In this document: piece by piece, positions 33,542-44,600 of the stretch
How positions within the stretch are numbered: the first letter of the stretch is position 1
Layout of the letters: every line of letters begins with the position of its first letter
DNA from: Caenorhabditis remanei
Taxonomy: Eukaryota; Nematoda; Chromadorea; Rhabditida; Rhabditidae
Assembly: GCF_010183535.1 (NCBI RefSeq)
Contig: NC_071329.1
Span: forward strand, 620,001-684,000
Direction: 5' to 3'
DNA length: 64,000 bases
Notes under the pieces: generated by a model
Database searches by the model: none
What the model was told of the DNA's origin: nothing
What the model saw: only the letters and a program-made list of their open reading frames with translations
Position numbers and translations under genes: made by a program

Positions 33542-35489
33542 ATGGACGACCACAGCATCTCTTATTTCCTCGCCATAGCCGCTGGCATTGTGACAACTGC
33601 GGTGCTCGGGGTAACACGTTTTTTTTGAAAATCTAAACGCATTCAATAAATTTCAGACCTTCAAAATGCTCAGAAATAACACCTCAGAGAAAAAAGAGAA
33701 CTCAAATGCGTTCCCACTCTACGAACTACCAATGTTCGCATTGAACCAAATTATTGAATCGATGGATGTGCCGGAGCGGTGAGTGTGACATACAATAAGT
33801 TCTCCATACTTGTCAAGGTCCGGCCCGGCCCGGGAAAGCCCGAAAGTCTATCTGTCAAAAATGCCATATACTTTAAATTGTCTAAAACGGCTCCTAGATT
33901 GTAAATATTTTTAAAATCGTCAGTACTAGCTGAAGAAATAGCGAATTTGAGCACAGAATCGTTTGAAATTAACTTGAAATTAATGTGGAACGGCTGGAAA
34001 TGGAAATGATCGGAAAAAAATTGAAAACATCAATTTTAGACTGCGAGCAATTTTTCCCATTTTTGAGCTCATTTTCTCGCTAATTCTCTCAAAAACTCAC
34101 ATTACTATACCGCTTCGCAAATTGCTCATACATTTTTCAGAATTTCTTTTAATTCTGAACGATAGTCGAATTTTTGACTTTTTGCGAAAAAAATTAAATA
34201 AAAAAATTGACTTTTGAATTTCGGCGCCAATTATCCGGGCCTTCGGGCCGGACCTTGATTTTGCTAAAAACATGAGTAAATTCACATCAAATCTCACTAA
34301 TTTTCAGAATCGAACTGGCTCTGACGTCTGAACGCATGAGAGATAGCATCCGATTTGCTAGGGCAAGAGTTCCGTATTCGATACATTTCAAGGGAAACGC
34401 CACGTATATTGAGATAGAGGGAGAGGATATTGAGATTCATTGCTCGAGACACGAATATGTGCCAGTTGGATTTGAGAGACGCACGATGACGTTGGGGCAA
34501 TGGTGAGATTAGATTTAACTAGGGAAAGATCCTGAGACGAAATGGAGTTACGAGTCTAGATATACCCACTAGACTGGAAATTTAGCACTGATTTCATATC
34601 TGTATTCTGTTTTTGCACAGCGATTTCGTGGAAAAAAGTTATTTGTGTTTTTATGGCTTCTCGGTGCAAAAATGAGAATTTTCAAGGCTCACAAAATTCA
34701 CATTTTTCTAGTTTTTTTCAATTTTTTTTTGCATTCTACGTGTATTTCAAATTACGTAGGTTGTATAAAATTTTTCAACAAATTTCTCGTAGATGCGTCA
34801 TTTTTGAAAATTCAATTATAAGTAGCTGCCCAAAATTGTTTCTGATAAAGAATTCTCATTTTTGTATGCGTACTCATACGTACAGCATTTAAAAAAAATT
34901 AATTTTATGAGTCTTAAAGAAAATGCCGATTTTTGAGAAGACACAAAAACGCGAATAACTTTTTTTTCACAAGATCGTTTATCAGAACTGGAATACAGAT
35001 TTGAAATCAGTGCATGTTCAGTCTGGTGATGTATATTTCTACCTTTAACTTCATCTCGATGAAGAATAAACTCATTTATGAATTTGTACCGCCCAAAATT
35101 TCATCCCCAATCAAACATCGATTTGATAACTATCACAACATGCGGTGACTGTGCTATTCACCAAACTTCTTTTTTTCTTCAGGATCAACCGCAACAACCC
35201 AAGTCTCTCTGTCCTCGACAACACCGTCAACAACTTTCTCCGTATTCAAGAACTCGCTCCATCCAGTCGTCTCACTCTTCAATTTCATCTGGATTGGATG
35301 GAAATGGAGGCGACTGTCAAAGAGTTTGTCGACATCCCTGCCTTCCAAAATTGGGATATCATTATGCTTCATGGAAATTCTGGTAGTGAACCGATAACTG
35401 CAGTGAAGGAGTATGGGTTGAACGATAGGTTTCAAGTCAACCTGGATAATGATTACATTATGATTAAATATAGGTATGGGAGGCATTGA
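33542..35489 (+). CDS. Short F-box protein with N-terminal hydrophobic segment, no FBA_2
   Basis: Exons 33542-33610, 33657-33778, 34308-34502 and 35183-35489 give 230 residues. The first exon encodes one hydrophobic helix (SYFLAIAAGIVTTAVLG), likely a signal anchor. The F-box begins near residue 41 (FPLYELPMFALNQIIESM) and carries the usual phase-2 intron. Exon 3 ends in the family's split Trp codon. Exon 4 keeps the segment equivalent to residues 120-190 of the full-length paralogues (LTLQFHLDWM, AFQNWDIIM) and then stops, so the FBA_2 core is absent. It may be a membrane-tethered F-box protein that still binds Skp1. Closest relative is the next gene. Confidence 0.78.
33817..34260. repeat. 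Foldback element with CCGGCCC ends in F-box gene intron
   Basis: Ends are CAAGGTCCGGCCCGGCCCGG and CGGGCCTTCGGGCCGGACCTTG in inverse orientation; the arms are otherwise AT-rich. Confidence 0.65.
34558..35040. repeat. Foldback element in last intron of the short F-box gene
   Basis: The left arm has CTAGACTGGAAATTTAGCAC and CATATCTGTATTCTG. The right arm holds GGAATACAGATTTGAAATCA and GTTCAGTCTGGTGATG, its inverse. Confidence 0.6.
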
Positions 35490-35789
35490 GTTTAGATTTT
35501 TGTTAGATTTTCTTGGATTTTTATTAAATGTTCAAGTTGTTTGTATTTGTGACATCTCCCAGTACATCACACATATTTTCTAGTTTCGTGTACATTTCTT
35601 CTAATTTCGGTCCATTCATATGTATATTTTTGATTTCTCAAATGTTTCTTCTCTCCCTCAACTGTAACAAATGACCTTCAACAAGGTTTTAACTTTTTTT
35701 ATACAACCAAAAATAAATGTTTTAACTGATTTACAATTAAACCTTAATGCTACTATAATATAACGGCATGTTGTTGTATTTTGTCTCTC

Positions 35790-36050
35790 AGAGAAGGTCA
35801 TGAAGTCAGTTTGGAGATATAGGACGTAATCTATATAATTGGAAACCTGGAAAAACGCCAATTGAAGATACATATTCAGTTTTTGCTCTTTCATTAAAAA
35901 GGTAAAAATTCTCTATTTTCCAAACTTTGACTTTGTTTATCTCGAATACCAGGCCTCAAGGGCAAAAATTGAATATATATTCGAAATCACCGTTTTTTCA
36001 GCTATCCAACAATATAGGTCACGTTCCATAACTCCGCGATCACCTAGTCA
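35790..36050. repeat. Foldback repeat, short copy
   Basis: Left arm near 35800-35890 (GAAGTCAGTTTGGAGATATA, then GAAAACGCC-like). Right arm CACCGTTTTTTCAGCTATCC and GGTCACGTTCCATAACTCCG, inverted. Confidence 0.55.
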
Positions 36051-36396
36051 GTAAATTTTTTTCAGAAAAGTGACAAAAAATCAAAATCGCACGAAGCGAG
36101 TTTCGAGCTCGTTTTTTGAGCTCCAGAGCAGGAAGAGTCAAAATATTTTGTGATCATCCTACTTAGAATGGTCGAAACTACATATGAACCAATTTCTAGC
36201 AAATTCCCATACTTTTTCTAAAAGAAATCCTCTTGTTAGTGAGAAAACGTTTCTAAACATTTTATTCGCTAACATAGAAAAAACCCCGTTATAATACAGT
36301 TTTTACAGTAGCCAAGGCCCAATTAAGCCTAATTACCTACACAAAACACCGTAACCTTTGAAAAAAAAATCTGACTGTTATAAATTCACAATGGCT

Positions 36397-36557
36397 TTAA
36401 AGGCGCATCTAATTTATTAGAAATTTCGCGGAAAGGTCTCGTAGTTGAAAAATATCAAATACCGTATTTTCGAGCTTTGCAGGTCTAAAAATAAATGCAA
36501 ATAATGTGTTTCGCTTCGGGACCATTTTGAACAAATTAGATGCGCCTTTAAAGCCAT
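36397..36557. repeat. GCGCATC MITE-like element, best-preserved copy
   Basis: Inverted ends are TTTAAAGGCGCATCTAATTT and AAATTAGATGCGCCTTTAAA. The core TTCGCGGAAAGGTCTCGTAG matches the copy at 553-708. Confidence 0.8.
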
Positions 36558-36771
36558 GCGGCGCAGTGTCGTGAATTTGTAATATCAATGCGTATGCATC
36601 TAAAACCTCCTCCTCCCCATTACCCCTCAATTCCGGGACCACCGCACACATATGTTTGCTTCCAAACCTCTGGACCACGCGTACAAAATATTACACAAAT
36701 CGAAGAGACCCAGAGGAAAGGTCGTTCCCTCTTTTCGTCGGACCATTTATTGATTAATTATTCCTCGAAGA

Positions 36772-38339
36772 ATGGACTGCCTGAGCTCTCAAGACTTCAC
36801 ATTCTTTCTCGGCGTACTAGCTGGAATTTTAACAAGCATTGGATATTGGAATGTGAGTGTCAAGAAGAGTTTTTATATACATATTATTTAATTGAATATT
36901 TTTAGGTGCTCAACATTATTAGAGAGAGAAAATTTGAGAAGAAAATATCAGATGAGTCTACGAATCCGTTTAAGCTTAATAAGATGCCACTGTTGATGAT
37001 AAGAAAAACGGTTCAACTCATGAGTGTATCGGAACGGTGAGTATCTGATTAGAAATAGGAAAAAAAACAACCAGAATATCAGAATCGATCTAGCCTTCAC
37101 CTCGCAACAAATGAAGAGGAAAATCCAAAATTTGACAGCTCAAATTCCGTATTCTGTGCATTTCAAAGGGGACGAAACGTATATTGAGATGGAAGGGGAG
37201 GATGTTAGAATTCATTCGACTCGAGAAGGAAACAACCAAATAATTGGAGATGTGAGGCAGAAGAAGACGTTGAGTAAATGGTGAGTTGCATTCTAAGTAT
37301 TCAGTGTTGTAAGCAGAGAATAAGATTAAAAAACAAAAAAAATTACAGTAGAATTTCTTGTATATTAGTAATTTTGAAACTTACAGAGTCGTTTTAGAGC
37401 AAATTTTATGTGATTTAAGAGGTACCTTAAAGAAAACTAAATTTTCGTATTTTTTTCTAATTTTTCGAAATAATTATTGAAAACATGCAGATGTCCTGTC
37501 TGACTACACGTCCGCGCTGAAAATTCCACCATAGCTCTTTTTGAGTCAGGAGAACGGGAATTCTGCCGTTTATAGCGATGTTTAGCTTATGCGCCAATAA
37601 TAAAAGTTTCTTAGAATTTTTTGAAGTATCGGAGTTTACAATTTAAAAATATTAATTCAGTTCTCCTTTAATTGTGAATTTTAGTGTAACAATTTCCAAT
37701 TTTCCGCAATACATTTATAATTAGTATAAGGCCCTGGTAGGTTGCAGTCATAATGCTTTTTTTATACATAAATGTTTACCAAATGTGCCTATACCAAGCT
37801 TTACATGGATTAGATTTGCGCTTGAGTCAAAACTTGTCCGTAATAAACTTTCCGGATAGGAACTGGTACTCATGAGAAAACCTTAATTTGGAGCCGGCAC
37901 TCTTATATACATAAGGGCTCTGACATGTATCAGTTCTGATAAGAATTTTTCTTATCCGGATGATTTTGATACGGACAAAATTCTCAGCTGCACTATAGTT
38001 ATCTTCACTCTTTTCTCGTAATCCTATAACTTTTCTTCTTCCAGGATCAACGAAAACAACCCGAACCTCTCATCCCTCAAGAACACCATCAATAACTTGA
38101 ATCGGATCCAAGAACTAGTTCCACCATGTCATCTCACTCTTCATTTCTACCCAAATCAAATGGAAGAAACAGAAAACATTCCTGTGATTCTGGAACTGCC
38201 AGAGTTTCGAAATTGGGTCAAAATCGTTCTCCATGTGGAAGGAATCAGGACTCTCGACACGGCGTTTCAATGGTTAGATGGTAACACGGACCTCGTTGTG
38301 GATCAATTTGTCATAGGACGTCAACCCAGGAGACTTTAA
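36772..38339 (+). CDS. Short F-box protein with N-terminal hydrophobic segment, no FBA_2
   Basis: Exons 36772-36852, 36906-37036, 37083-37280 and 38045-38339 give 234 residues. Layout and phases equal those of the preceding gene: a hydrophobic first exon (FTFFLGVLAGILTSIGYW), an F-box near residue 47 (FKLNKMPLLMIRKTVQLM), then PYSVHFKGDETYIEMEGED, which matches the neighbour's PYSIHFKGNATYIEIEGED, and a final exon ending shortly after a FRNWVKIVLH segment. The FBA_2 core is missing in both genes, so the shortening predates their duplication. It probably binds Skp1; target binding, if any, must use the short C-terminal part. Confidence 0.78.
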
Positions 38340-38961
38340 AATTTCGATTTGTTGTATTAATACACTCACTGGCTTATGTGTCATAACTTGTTCAAACTTT
38401 ATCTCATTCATGTTTTTAACAGGTGCCAGTAATAAATTTTTCTTCTCAATTTTTTGAGATGAGGGATATCTTTCTCACAAACCAATACGGCTAAATGCAA
38501 ATATCGTTAAGAAAGTTTTTGACTGTGTTGTCGAAGACAGAGAAATTTGAAAAAGAAGGACATCTGGACAAACAGACCCCGGGAGCTACTACTTTTAGTG
38601 GAATTTCGAAAACATATGTCTTTTATCCCATAATTTAATTTTTTCTGAGTTTGAACATATACATAACCAAAAGCCAAATGTATATAGTTTGGAAGTTATG
38701 TAAATACACCAAACTTATTTTTCGTATATTTTTCGATAATTTCTTTTTCTCTCCTTTCTAGTAGAGCTCGTGTTGATTTATGTTAATGCCATGGCAACAG
38801 CAACCCATATTTAAATTTTTCAATCCTTTTCTCTTCTTTTTCCATTTTACACATGCGTCACCTCCAACCCCCTCCCTTGATAGATTTTTCCTATTTTTAT
38901 TGTTTCCGTTAAAATTTTTCGGTTGCAAGTACTCCAACCTAGGTGCTAATTTTTTCAGAAA
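38340..38961. other. Intergenic region, nothing recognised
   Basis: AT-rich spacer. A pyrimidine tract and TTTTTTCAG at 38950-38958 precede the next start codon. Confidence 0.4.
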
Positions 38962-41061
38962 ATGTCAGACACAGAATCCGATTGTGAGTTCGACCCGGCC
39001 GAGAATCAAGAAGTGTTTCCCATCGAGGATCTCCCACCGGATTTAAGAGCTAGAGTGATTCGATCATTGGATATGTATGAGATGTGAGTTCAAGAGTCTG
39101 AAGTGTAGTTTTTGGTAGAAACTTTAATTTTACTTATGTTTTCCTGATTAATCATCATTTAACTTTTCTCCAGCATGAATCTCGCTTTATCCTCCGACGC
39201 CATGGAGAATAACGTGCAAACGGCCGATGTTCGTTGTTACCGAATGTCTCTCCTGGTCTTTGATACATATGCTGTTTTTCTGTTATTTCAGAAAAAGGGT
39301 AACGTCAGCGTTTACATAAGTTCTCGGATCGAGGATCTTGATAAAATAGATAAAGATGAAAAAGTAGTTTTGGTTTCCAAATGGTGAGTATACTAGGTAA
39401 CACGGGGTCATTCTAGTCTACACTTTCAGGCACGACGAAAGCAAAACTCTCATCGAAAACGCTTCTGACATCCTTCAACGTCTCCTCAGCCTATTTTGTG
39501 TCAAAATGTATGGAATTTTTCTAATAAGGGTTGCTGAATTGAATATACCCGATGTGATGAAGTCCTTTGCTGCAAAACAAGCTGACCTAGTCAGCATAGA
39601 TGCTCTAAAAATAACTGAAGAAAATATTGATGTAATAATACAGGAGACTGCATCGGATCAAGCGTTGTTGTTTTTCAAAACAGAGTTTCCAGAGGATTAT
39701 AAGAATGTTGAGGTTAGTGAAGATTATCCAAGTAGACATTAGATAAGAGTCGGCTTACGTGACCGGCAATATATCATGGTTCTTCACAAACCGTCCAGTT
39801 ATATAGTGAGATATTTCAGGCATTCAAGTATCGAGTAGCTTCTTATGATGACGCGCGTTGGGTTACCCTTCCCAACCTTCTGAGTATGAAAAATATGGCA
39901 AGAATCACACTCGGCCAGAATAAATTTCATCTGGAAAATATGAACACTCTTATAAAATATTGGATAAATTGTGATACCGATTTGTTCGATTTTCTGAAAG
40001 TTGATATAGACAGAAATAGAGTCCTGGGAGAGCTTTTTGGAAGTGATATGGAGAGCGCGGATAGCGAGGATAGCAGTGAAGATAAAAATAAAAGATTCTT
40101 TGTACAAATGTTGCTAACGATTATGGAAGGAGTTGTTTACTTGAGGAGCGGTGTTCCTTGCGACAGATATATTATCTGGTGAGTAAGGGTAACGTACATA
40201 ATTTAATGTATATCATATTTTATGCAGAAAGTTATCATTAGTTGTTCAGTAGGAGACTTATATGCTTATTGTGGTCGAAAAATCACCGCGGTCGAAGTCA
40301 AATTTCTAATCCACTGTGACAATTTTTCTTCGGCCATTTCACTGATTGAACTTTCCGGAAGTCGCTTTCAGCGGGTTGTGCCCCGAATCAAAAAATTCCT
40401 TATTTATAAAAATGAACTCGCCGAAATGCATACATTATGATATGAAAGTATCTTAACTGACCACAATACGCCTTTAACCGTACAGGACAGCAAAGGTGCA
40501 GTCCCGACCCACAATTCTCAAGCTTACCTGACATCCAGTCATTTTTTCTGTGTATCTAAGCGATTTGACAAACTAAATTTTATTAAATGAACATAAATCA
40601 GTCTTAATTAGCAGATAGTTCAGTTTACCAACACTATGACTGAGTTCTTAAAAAGATCTGAAAAAAAAACACTCAACGTTTTCCTTACCGCGGACACCTT
40701 CATTCCGTCTTACAGTATGGCACGTCCTTGCGAATCTCGAATGAGAAAACTTCTAACAATCGAGTTGATTAATCAACGCCTACACTTTGTCAGCCATGAG
40801 ATAGCAGTTCCATCAGACGAATTCAACTACAATAAAATGGACTCGTTTCTGAAGGAATATCAAATATTGGAACTATTGAACCAGAAGAGAAAGTTGAAGA
40901 ATGAATTGAAAAATGTGGATAGAGAAACACGTGAAGAAGGAAATCTGGAAAAACTGGATCCCGGAAGACAGGAGATTATCGATGGACTTCAGGAAATCAA
41001 GGATCAGTTAAAATCTCACGGTGTCTACAATGAAGACGGATTGCCAACTTTTGATCTACCA
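38962..41061 (+). CDS. F-box/FBA_2 protein, first module of a probable double-module gene
   Basis: Exons 38962-39083, 39174-39383, 39430-39712, 39820-40178 and 40716-41061 encode 440 residues. The F-box starts near residue 19 (FPIEDLPPDLRARVIRSL). The FBA_2 core lies at about 215-285 (ARWVTLPNLLSM then LENMNTLIKYWI). An acidic Ser/Asp/Glu patch follows, then a charged coiled-coil-like C-terminal exon. That exon was placed by its match to the last exon of the second module (CMARPCESRMRKLL against CIAAETCETRKKML) and by the split Cys codon. No stop occurs before the GTAAGA donor at 41062, and the frame passes in phase 0 into the exon at 41453. If that intron is not removed, translation stops at 41154 inside a palindromic repeat. 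Predicted SCF substrate adaptor. Confidence 0.75.
40228..40440 (+). pseudogene. FBA_2-like exon relic inside an intron
   Basis: After a TATGCAG acceptor the sequence reads an open frame (GRKITAVEVKFLIHC, then AISLIELSG) that follows the LxxxEVxxFIxxW pattern of an FBA_2 core and ends in TGA. Splicing to it from 40178 would create a stop at the junction, so it is either a relic of a duplicated exon or an alternative terminal exon. Confidence 0.5.
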
Positions 41062-41083
41062 GTAAGAAATATTATTAATGTTA

Positions 41084-41440
41084 TACAGTACCGTACAGTA
41101 AAATATACTATTTGGATTTTTTCAGTTGAAAATTGCCAACTTTTGAGAGGGTAACTATCTGTCCCACAAAATAAATTTTTATGGATCAAACAGACCAAGA
41201 GTAGAACTCCATTTTTTTAGTTGACAATTTTTCTGTACGGACACTATCTAGGGAGTTATGGGCATTTTAAGAAGACAGCTCAAAAAGTCACTCCATTTTG
41301 AACAAAAATGTGTCAATTTGAGAGAATAATTATTTTGTCAATATGTAACAGTCAGTGATATCGTAACACCCTTTCAAAGTTGATAATTTTTCACTGAAAT
41401 AAGTCAAATTGTACATCTTACTGCATGTTAGTGTAATATT
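41084..41440. repeat. Palindromic CAGTACCG-family element between F-box modules
   Basis: Left end TACAGTACCGTACAGTAAAA, core CCAACTTTTGAGAGGGTAAC and its inverse CACCCTTTCAAAGTTGATAA. The right end is eroded. It fills the phase-0 intron between the two modules. Confidence 0.75.
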
Positions 41441-41452
41441 TATAATTTTCAG

Positions 41453-43690
41453 CCAATTCCATTGATGGGACCCCATCCAAAGCCATTTCAGTTAATGGCA
41501 ATTCCACGTGTTGCGCGGAATAGGATGATCAAACAAATGGGTATTTTTGAATGTGTGGGTCTTGCCTTGTGCTCTATAAGAATGGAGAATATGGTGAAAG
41601 ACGCGAGAGTTGTAGTGGAAAATCATTCCATTATGATTGGATATGATTGTTGGGTTAACCAGCTGAGCGACGAGAATAGTGTTTTTCTCAACTCTGACAA
41701 AACCGGGGACGTTTCTCACCTGTTCGATAAAGAAGATACTTGTATTGACTATCATTTCCTTAAAGCATGGTGAGCTTAATATAGAATGCGATGCAAAATG
41801 CTCTATGGTATAAATTTTCAGGCATCAACCCACCCAAACCAAAATAGAGAATGTTTTCAATGTTTTCACCAGACTAAAAAATGTGTTTATTGCCAAAAAC
41901 TTTGGAATCATCACGACTTTAAAATTGCCTTTAGGAAACTTTGAACAAATCATGGCACTTGCTGCCCCTCATAAGTTCCATGAATATAATGTGTGTGGTA
42001 AGATCACGACGGATCAAATGGATTTGTTGATGGAAAAAGCTGAAAGTGATGTGACGTTATGCTTGGAAGAATTGAGTGTTCCAGAAGATTATTCGCATCC
42101 AAATGTGAGTTTGAATGAATTATATAGGCTTCTAAACACGGATCAAGTTAGAAAGACCTTTTTCTTACTAGATTAAGAAAACGTCGTTTTTTTATAATAC
42201 AACAATATGACAATTTTGGCTTCACGTCACTAGGAAAAGTGCTGGAGTCAGTTTGGAGTTATGAGAGACATAATCTATTTCATTGGAAAGCTGAGAAAAC
42301 GCTGATTCCAAATATATATTCAGTTTCTGCCCTCGACGCCGGGTATTTGAGAAAAACAAGGTCAAAGGTAGGAAAAAGTCTAATTATTACCTTTCTGACG
42401 GGCGAAAATGTTTTGAAATCTGTTTTTGCGACTGTCGCGTGTTGAAAAGTAATGATTCAACATTTTTCCAAACATTGACCTTTTTTCTCGAATACTTGGT
42501 CTCGAGTGCAAAAACGAAATATATGCTTGTAATCTGCGTTTTATCAACTTTCCATTGATTTAGGTCACGTTCCTTAACTCTAAACTGACTCCATGAGCTT
42601 TCCTAGTCGGTTAGGAAGGTGATCCTTCGAAACTTTACATTTTTAAACTAGACATTTGCAACTAAACTAATTTCTCAAAGTGAAAGCAGACGCCACGAAA
42701 CAATTTACCATAAAGATATTCCCTGTCGGCACTAAAGTAAAACATCATTCAGTTTTGCTATAAACCTGAATATGATGTTTTTAATTTTAACAACTGCAAA
42801 AGGAAGCGGGGATGAATTTTTGTTGCAAATTATCCCAGTTTCAAAGTCTACATTAGTAGCAATATGTCGTTGCATTGAAAAGACTCGTTGAACAGCCACA
42901 ATTCTGAGTATTTTGTTCAAGTAGATATGTTTAATTGTTAAACTGCATACTGTTACATTTTTTATTTCTTTTAATTCTAGGCATTCAACTTCCAAAGCGT
43001 TAACTATGGGGACGCTAGCTGGGTTCGTGTTGAACATCTCTTCTCCGCCAGAGGCCATATGCTCCTCAATAGATGTGCTCTATCTTTAGAAGATATCAAC
43101 ACTTTTATAATACACTGGATTACCAGCGGCACCGATATGTTTCAATCTATGCGTCTTTGTTTTGAACAACGCCTCAATCATAGTGACTACATGACTGTCC
43201 TAGAAGATATTGTCGCCGTTTATGATGAAGTCAGAGACGAGTTTTCATGGTAGGCTATTGGTTGTGACCAATCATTTTGGAAAACAAAGTTTCCTATTTC
43301 AGCATAGCGGCGGAAACGTGCGAGACTCGAAAAAAGATGTTGTTGTCCATCAATTGCTATGAGAAAGAAATGTTGTTGACTGCTCATGAAGTGCCCAAAA
43401 CCCCGGGAAGATATTATTTTAAGAGATTTCAAGCTTTGGAATTAATGAATCACCGAAAAGCATTGAGAATAGAGCTGGAAGGAATTTTGCGGGAAGAAGC
43501 TGAGATTGGAAGTGACATTCGAAGACATGGATTTGAAAAGTATCGGGATGTATTGAAACGGAAAGGAGAGACTAATGAGAAACAACGAGTTTTGGAAGAG
43601 AAATTGGTGGCGCTTGGGGTAAGAAAATTCGAATTAAAACGTGATGAAGAGGTAGAGGAACTTTCGGATGAGGAACAGGAACAAGAGTAA
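41453..43690 (+). CDS. F-box/FBA_2 second module (or separate downstream gene)
   Basis: Exons 41453-41769, 41822-42104, 42981-43249 and 43303-43690 encode 418 further residues, ending in a Glu/Gln-rich tail. The F-box-like start is FQLMAIPRVARNRMIKQM. The FBA_2 core is ASWVRVEHLF followed by LSLEDINTFIIHWI. Exon 41822-42104 has the same length (283 bp) and phases as 39430-39712 of the first module. Unlike every other member here it lacks the intron inside the F-box. The first in-frame ATG is at 41465; if the upstream TTTTCAG is a trans-splice acceptor this is a separate gene, otherwise the two modules form one 858-residue protein. The stop is at 43688-43690. Confidence 0.75.
42230..42605. repeat. 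Foldback repeat in F-box module intron
   Basis: Left arm CTAGGAAAAGTGCTGGAGTC and AGCTGAGAAAACGCTGATTC. Right arm GTTTTATCAACTTTCCATTG and ACTCCATGAGCTTTCCTAG, inverted. Confidence 0.65.
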
Positions 43691-43737
43691 ACATTTGAAT
43701 CTCAAATTTCTTATAACACAGGGTCGCCGGAAATGTT

Positions 43738-43890
43738 TTCAATTAGACGCGCTCCACAAAGTCGCGGAAACGCGCTCCGTCGCACAACGGGCTGATTGTG
43801 AGTGCCAAATTTAAATTTAGCGTTTTTAAAAATTTCTTTCAATATAAACCGCGACGTGGAAGCAACGCGACTCGGGGAAAAATGGCAAAG
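43738..43890. repeat. Dispersed repeat ACCGCGCTCCGTCGCACAACGG, copy 1
   Basis: Shares CGCGCTCCGTCGCACAACGG, CAATATAAACCGCGACG and CAACGCGACTCGGGGAAAAA with about 45308-45418. No coding capacity. Confidence 0.6.
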
Positions 43891-44017
43891 CAATTATTCG
43901 GACTCCTGTGGATCAAATATTCTTAAAACCTGTTTGATCAATCACATTTGGAAAAAAATGCGAGAAATAGACAAGATAAGTTGAAAACATTTAAAAAAAA
44001 TTAAAAATTAAAAAAAT

Positions 44018-44100
44018 TGACTCCAAGCGGGATCGAACCCTGATACCCATTCTCATAATTGTGCTCCTTGACCAAAAACTTCTCGGCCAAACTAGACTTT
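44018..44100 (-). pseudogene. Decayed tRNA-like sequence (Leu/Ser type)
   Basis: On minus, TGGCCGAGAAGTTTTTGGTC resembles the A box of a long-arm tRNA and GGGTTCGATCCCGC a T-arm/B box, about 50 bases apart, followed by a T-run (pol III stop). The acceptor stem does not pair, so it is not a functional tRNA. Confidence 0.5.
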
Positions 44101-44600
44101 TGCTAAAATGTGGTTTCCGACATAAAAAATTAGGTTTTGTATAGTTTTTAACGTCAGAAATGGAATTTTTTGGTTATTGATGTGAAAATCACATTCTGGC
44201 GATAAAATTACTAATTTAGGCAGTTTTCCTTCATTTTTTGAGAATTTCTGACTATAAAGGCGTATATCTCAAAAGTGGGCGGAGCTATCAAAAAGTTGTC
44301 AACTACAAAAATGGAGCTCTAGTTTTGATCTACATAGTCATATAAAAATCAATTAAAAAACAAAATTCAATTTTCACGCGACTCAACCGCTGCGCCTCTT
44401 CAAAATCCTGAATTCAAATCAATAACATTCCCGGCTACCCTGTCATATGTATATTTTTGAAATCTAACTTTATACCTATACATAAATGGAATAAACTCTA
44501 TTTATTCTCTCAATCTTTTTATAAAACAGGAAATATCATTTCATTAGCGGCGCGGTGACAAATCTTTGATTGTGCTTTTTTTTTCTCCCTCTCTCCAGAA

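Larger units (their letters stand above)
35490..36771. other. Intergenic region with two dispersed repeats
   Basis: Holds a foldback-family copy at 35790-36050 and a clean MITE copy at 36397-36557. A short pyrimidine-rich promoter-like stretch lies at 36600-36770. No gene seen. Confidence 0.5.
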
